Below the pieces are notes generated by a model that worked only from the letters and a program-made list of their open reading frames with translations, was not told where the DNA came from and did no database searches. Shown here in pieces: positions 42,622-46,042 of a DNA stretch of 46,042 nt. The position numbers were made by a program, and so were the translations under genes. Positions within the stretch are counted from its first letter, which is position 1; the number at the start of each line of letters is the position of its first letter. The DNA comes from an uncultured Prevotella sp. (GTDB lineage: Bacteria; Bacteroidota; Bacteroidia; Bacteroidales; Bacteroidaceae): contig OMXO01000011.1 in NCBI GenBank assembly GCA_900315035.1, positions 1 to 46,042 on the forward strand, read 5' to 3'.

Positions 42622-42664
42622 CGAGCGATTTTTAAGACAACAACATCTAAACAAATAATACACT

Positions 42665-44968
42665 ATGGTAAAGATCTCGAAAGAAGCCGCTCTTGAATAC
42701 CATGAGAGTGGCCGTCCTGGAAAAATTGAAGTAAAGCCTACAAAGGCTTATCGTACTCAAACCGACCTTAGTCTAGCCTACTCTCCTGGCGTGGCTTATC
42801 CCTGTCTTGAAATCCAGGAGAATCCGGATAACGCATACAAATACACTGACAAGGGAAATTTGGTGGCTGTTATCTCCAATGGTACTGCCGTACTGGGACT
42901 GGGCGACATCGGCGCTATGAGCGGCAAGCCTGTGATGGAAGGTAAAGGACTACTTTTCAAGATCTATGGAGGCATCGACGTGTTCGATATCGAGGTGGCA
43001 GAAAAGGATCCCGAGAAATTCTGTGAAGCCGTAGAGCGTATCGCTCCCACTTTCGGCGGTATCAACCTCGAGGACATCAAGGCGCCTGAGTGCTTCTATA
43101 TTGAGGATCGTCTCAAGAAATCGCTCGATATTCCTGTCATGCACGACGACCAACATGGCACAGCCATCATCTCTGCAGCAGGCTTGAAGAATGCGATGGA
43201 GGTGATCGGCAAGGACATCAAGAAAGTGAAGATCGTTGTGAACGGTGCTGGTGCTGCAGCTATCTCATGTACGAAACTCTATATGGCTATCGGAGCACAG
43301 AAAGAGAACATCGTGATGCTCGACTCAAAGGGTGTGATCTCTACCGAGCGTCAGGACCTGAACGAGCAGAAGAAATTCTTTGCCACCACTCGTACTGACA
43401 TCCACACCTTGGCAGAAGCCGTGAAGGATGCTGACGTCTTTGTAGGCCTTTCCAAAGGAAACGTACTCTCAAAAGACATGGTGAAGTCGATGGCAAAGGA
43501 TCCTGTGATCTTTGCACTCGCCAACCCCGTACCTGAGATTTCCTATGAAGATGCGATGGAGGCTCGCCCCGACGTTTTGATGTCAACAGGACGCACAGAC
43601 TATCCGAATCAGATTAACAACGTCATCGGCTTCCCATACATCTTCCGTGGAGCCCTCGACGTTCATGCTACAGCCATCAACGAGGAGATGAAACTCGCTG
43701 CCGTGCATGCTATCGCCGATTTGGCCAAACAGCCCGTACCTGACGTGGTGAATGATGTATATAAGGTGAACAACCTCACTTTCGGCCGTAACTACTTCAT
43801 CCCGAAACCTGTCGATCCGCGCCTGATTACAGAAGTATCCTCAGCCGTTGCCAAGGCAGCCATCGAAAGTGGCGTAGCGCGCAAGACGATTGAAGACTGG
43901 GATGCCTATAAGAACTCACTCAACGTGCTGCTCGGACAAGAGACAAAGCTCACACAGAAACTTTACGCGACTGCTGCCGGTCATCCGCAACGCGTGGTCT
44001 TCGCAGAGGCTGTACACCCGACGATGCTGAAAGCTGCTGTTCAGGCCAAGGCAGAAGGCATCTGCCACCCTATCCTCTTGGGTAACGACGAGGTCATAGC
44101 CAAACTTGCCAAGAAACTGGATCTTAACATCGATGGTATAGATATTGTCAACCTGCGTCATCCTTCAGAGCAGGAACGCCGTGAGCGTTATGCCCGCATC
44201 CTCACAGAAAAGCGTCAGCGAGAGGGCTATACCTATCAGGAAGCCAACGACAAGATGTTCGAACGCAACTATTTTGGCATGATGATGGTAGAAACAGGCG
44301 AGGCTGATGCCTTCATCACGGGACTCTATACCAAATACTCCAATACCATCAAGGTCGTTAACGAGGTGATTGGCATCCGCCCCGAGTACAAGCACTTCGG
44401 CACGATGCACATCATCAACTCTCCGAAGGGCACCTACTACATCGCCGATACGCTTGTCAACGAGAACCCTGACAAGGAGACACTGGTAGATATCGCCAAA
44501 CTGGCATCTACAGCCGTTCGTTTCTTCAATGAGAAGCCTGTCATCGCGATGGTCAGCCACTCAAACTTCGGCTCCAGCACAAGCGACGGTGCCAAGAAGG
44601 TGAAATATGCCACAGAGGAGATGCAGCGCCTCTATCCCGACCTTCCTATCGATGGCGAAATGCAACTCGGCTTCGCTCTTGACGATGAACTGCGCGACGA
44701 AGAATACCCCTTCACCAAGGTCTTCGGAAAACGTGTAAACACCCTGGTGTTCCCTAACCTCACCTCAGCGCGCTCCAGTTACAAGATGCTGCAGATGCTG
44801 GGTACTGATGCCGAGATTATCGGCCCCATCCAAATGGGTCTGAACAAACCTATCCACTTCATCGACTTTGGTGCTTCTGTACGCGATGTTGTCAATATCG
44901 TTGCCGTAGCCAGTATCGATGCATACGTAGATAAGATCAAGTCTAAGATCTCTGTCTCTGGCAAATAG
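42665..44968 (+). CDS. maeB: NADP-dependent malic enzyme with phosphotransacetylase-like domain
   Basis: A 767-residue protein. Residues 1 to about 430 are the malic enzyme part: [27 protein letters not shown], the metal motif HDDQHGTA and the NADP Rossmann loop VVNGAGAAA. Residues about 440-760 resemble phosphate acetyltransferase ([17 protein letters not shown], then [10 protein letters not shown]), a domain known to regulate MaeB by acetyl-CoA rather than catalyse. It decarboxylates malate to pyruvate with NADPH. It has its own promoter and a strong terminator. Confidence 0.96.
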   Translation: MVKISKEAALEYHESGRPGKIEVKPTKAYRTQTDLSLAYSPGVAYPCLEIQENPDNAYKYTDKGNLVAVISNGTAVLGLGDIGAMSGKPVMEGKGLLFKIYGGIDVFDIEVAEKDPEKFCEAVERIAPTFGGINLEDIKAPECFYIEDRLKKSLDIPVMHDDQHGTAIISAAGLKNAMEVIGKDIKKVKIVVNGAGAAAISCTKLYMAIGAQKENIVMLDSKGVISTERQDLNEQKKFFATTRTDIHTLAEAVKDADVFVGLSKGNVLSKDMVKSMAKDPVIFALANPVPEISYEDAMEARPDVLMSTGRTDYPNQINNVIGFPYIFRGALDVHATAINEEMKLAAVHAIADLAKQPVPDVVNDVYKVNNLTFGRNYFIPKPVDPRLITEVSSAVAKAAIESGVARKTIEDWDAYKNSLNVLLGQETKLTQKLYATAAGHPQRVVFAEAVHPTMLKAAVQAKAEGICHPILLGNDEVIAKLAKKLDLNIDGIDIVNLRHPSEQERRERYARILTEKRQREGYTYQEANDKMFERNYFGMMMVETGEADAFITGLYTKYSNTIKVVNEVIGIRPEYKHFGTMHIINSPKGTYYIADTLVNENPDKETLVDIAKLASTAVRFFNEKPVIAMVSHSNFGSSTSDGAKKVKYATEEMQRLYPDLPIDGEMQLGFALDDELRDEEYPFTKVFGKRVNTLVFPNLTSARSSYKMLQMLGTDAEIIGPIQMGLNKPIHFIDFGASVRDVVNIVAVASIDAYVDKIKSKISVSGK

Positions 44969-44992
44969 GATTACACCTTATTATTATAATAA

Positions 44993-45027
44993 AGAGTCGC
45001 ACAGTACCAAAAGTGCGGCTCTTTTTT
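44993..45027 (+). terminator. Rho-independent terminator of maeB
   Basis: AGAGTCGCAC (44993-45002) pairs with GTGCGGCTCT (45013-45022) with one wobble, followed by TTTTTT. Confidence 0.9.
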
Positions 45028-45070
45028 GTGTTCGGACACAAGGAACAAGCCCCAAATTAACCCTTTGCGC

Positions 45071-45084
45071 TTGATTTATATCAA
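45071..45084. promoter_or_regulatory. FNR/CRP-type palindrome upstream of gdhA
   Basis: TTGATTTATATCAA, a perfect match to TTGATnnnnATCAA, centred about 90 bases before the likely transcription start. It is identical to the site at 2425-2438. Confidence 0.5.
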
Positions 45085-45130
45085 TTAAGTGACAAAAAGT
45101 AAGTTTTTCAACGAAAAATTTGATAAAATG

Positions 45131-45161
45131 TTTGCTATTTCAAATTTTTGCTGTAATTTTG
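45131..45161 (+). promoter_or_regulatory. Promoter of gdhA
   Basis: TTTG (45131-45134), 19 bases, then TAATTTTG (45154-45161), about 50 bases before the ATG. Confidence 0.75.
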
Positions 45162-45211
45162 CACCCAGAATAATCAATCAGTATAACAAACAACAAAAAA
45201 AGAATTAGATT

Positions 45212-46042
45212 ATGAATGCAGCAAAAGTTGTAGAGGATCTGAAACAGAGATTCCCCAATGAGCCGGAGTACATCCAGGCAGTTTCTCAAGTACTTCCCAC
45301 CATCGAGGAAGAGTACAACAAACACCCCGAGTTTGAGAAGGCTAACCTCATCGAGCGCCTTTGCATCCCCGATCGTGTTTGCGAGTTCCGTATCACTTGG
45401 GTTGACGATAAGGGTAATGTTCAGACCAACATGGGTTACCGCATCCAGCACAACAACGCTATTGGCCCGTACAAAGGAGGTCTCCGTTATCACAAGTCAG
45501 TGAACCTCGGTATTCTGAAGTTCCTCGCTTTCGAGCAGACTTTCAAGAACTCACTGACAACACTTCCTATGGGTGGTGCTAAAGGTGGTTCCGACTTCTC
45601 ACCCCGTGGCAAGAGCGATGCAGAGGTGATGCGTTTCTGCCAGGCATTCATGAATGAACTCTATCGCGTCATCGGTCCCGATGAGGACGTTCCCGCCGGT
45701 GATATCGGTGTAGGTGGTCGTGAGGTTGGTTACCTCTTCGGACAGTACAAGAAGCTCACCCACCAGTTCCAGGGCGTGCTCACAGGTAAGGGACTCAGCT
45801 TCGGCGGTTCTCTGATCCGTCCTGAGGCTACTGGTTACGGTTGCGTATATTTCCTGACCTCTATGCTCGCTACCCGTGGCATCGAACTGAAGGGTAAGAA
45901 GGTGCTGATCTCAGGTTCTGGTAACGTAGCTCAGTATGCTACAGAGAAGTGCATCCAGCTCGGTGCTATCCCCTTGACACTCTCTGACTCAGACGGTTAC
46001 ATCTACGATCCCGATGGTATCGACGAGGCTAAGCTCGCTTAT
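45212..46042 (+). CDS. gdhA: NADP-specific glutamate dehydrogenase, 3' truncated
   Basis: The frame is open to the end of the window (277 codons seen; the full protein is usually near 445). It starts MNAAKVVEDLKQRFPNEPEY. The substrate-binding segments PYKGGLRYHKSVN and LPMGGAKGG with catalytic Lys are present, as are QAFMNELYRVIGPDEDVPAGDIGVGG and the start of the cofactor domain (KKVLISGSGNVAQYA). It fixes ammonia into glutamate, the main nitrogen entry in Bacteroidales under high ammonia. The FNR/CRP-type palindrome upstream suggests control by a CRP-family regulator. Confidence 0.96.
   Translation, partial: MNAAKVVEDLKQRFPNEPEYIQAVSQVLPTIEEEYNKHPEFEKANLIERLCIPDRVCEFRITWVDDKGNVQTNMGYRIQHNNAIGPYKGGLRYHKSVNLGILKFLAFEQTFKNSLTTLPMGGAKGGSDFSPRGKSDAEVMRFCQAFMNELYRVIGPDEDVPAGDIGVGGREVGYLFGQYKKLTHQFQGVLTGKGLSFGGSLIRPEATGYGCVYFLTSMLATRGIELKGKKVLISGSGNVAQYATEKCIQLGAIPLTLSDSDGYIYDPDGIDEAKLAY

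Noticed and set aside
45028-45041. TGTGTTCGGACACA as a second terminator or RNA gene
   Set aside because: Only a five-base stem directly after the strong maeB terminator and with no T-tail; too small to call.

Overview
The window looks like a chromosomal segment of a Bacteroidales bacterium, most likely Prevotella or a close relative. The evidence is a full set of Bacteroidetes-specific families (HU-like plus smalltalk pair, LruC-domain lipoprotein, HU-CCDC81/SPOR protein, DUF5103, DUF4295, Bat aerotolerance genes, class III fructose-bisphosphatase, hybrid-type AraC sensor). A second line is a repeated promoter form, TAnnTTTG, often with TTTG 19-22 bases upstream, which is the known Bacteroidetes housekeeping promoter. 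No tRNA, rRNA, CRISPR array, insertion sequence or prophage was seen.

Layout. 1-813: 5'-truncated HU-like gene, a long hairpin, and a 42-residue smalltalk-type peptide. 842-3133 (minus): LruC-domain lipoprotein with an apparent frameshift in its signal peptide, and a short CbpA-like DnaJ. 3274-5809 (plus): periplasmic 5'-nucleotidase and NudC. 5806-8479 (minus): lipoprotein, ugd and rfbC, a sugar-nucleotide cluster. 8583-10169 (plus): HU-CCDC81/SPOR membrane protein and a zinc-ribbon/FHA protein. 10291-22213 (plus): a long, tightly packed run purU-hisH-hisA-hisF-hisIE-ftsE-lysC-lysA-two glycosyltransferase-like genes-fbp-DUF5103. 22200-24710 (minus): a membrane-spanning AraC regulator. 24905-35111 (minus): moxR-DUF58-membrane protein-batA-batB/C-batD/E-PAP2-queA. 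35250-39067 (minus): ftsY-rimO-HU-HU/LysM. 39205-39835 (minus): rpmB-rpmG-DUF4295. 39954-42403 (minus): map-tsaD-cinA. 42665-end (plus): malic enzyme and the start of glutamate dehydrogenase.

How the parts fit. The central plus-strand run joins one-carbon, histidine and lysine/diaminopimelate synthesis with envelope genes. The Bat cluster is a MoxR/VWA envelope system in which batB is fused to batC and batD to batE. Two separate genes share the plan 'HU-type DNA-binding domain, acidic cytoplasmic linker, one membrane helix, peptidoglycan-binding domain' (SPOR in one, LysM in the other), which suggests nucleoid-to-wall tethers. Two identical FNR/CRP-type palindromes, TTGATTTATATCAA, sit at similar distances upstream of the lruC-type and gdhA promoters and may mark a shared regulon.

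Limits: all calls are from reading the sequence and knowledge of the families; no database search was run.
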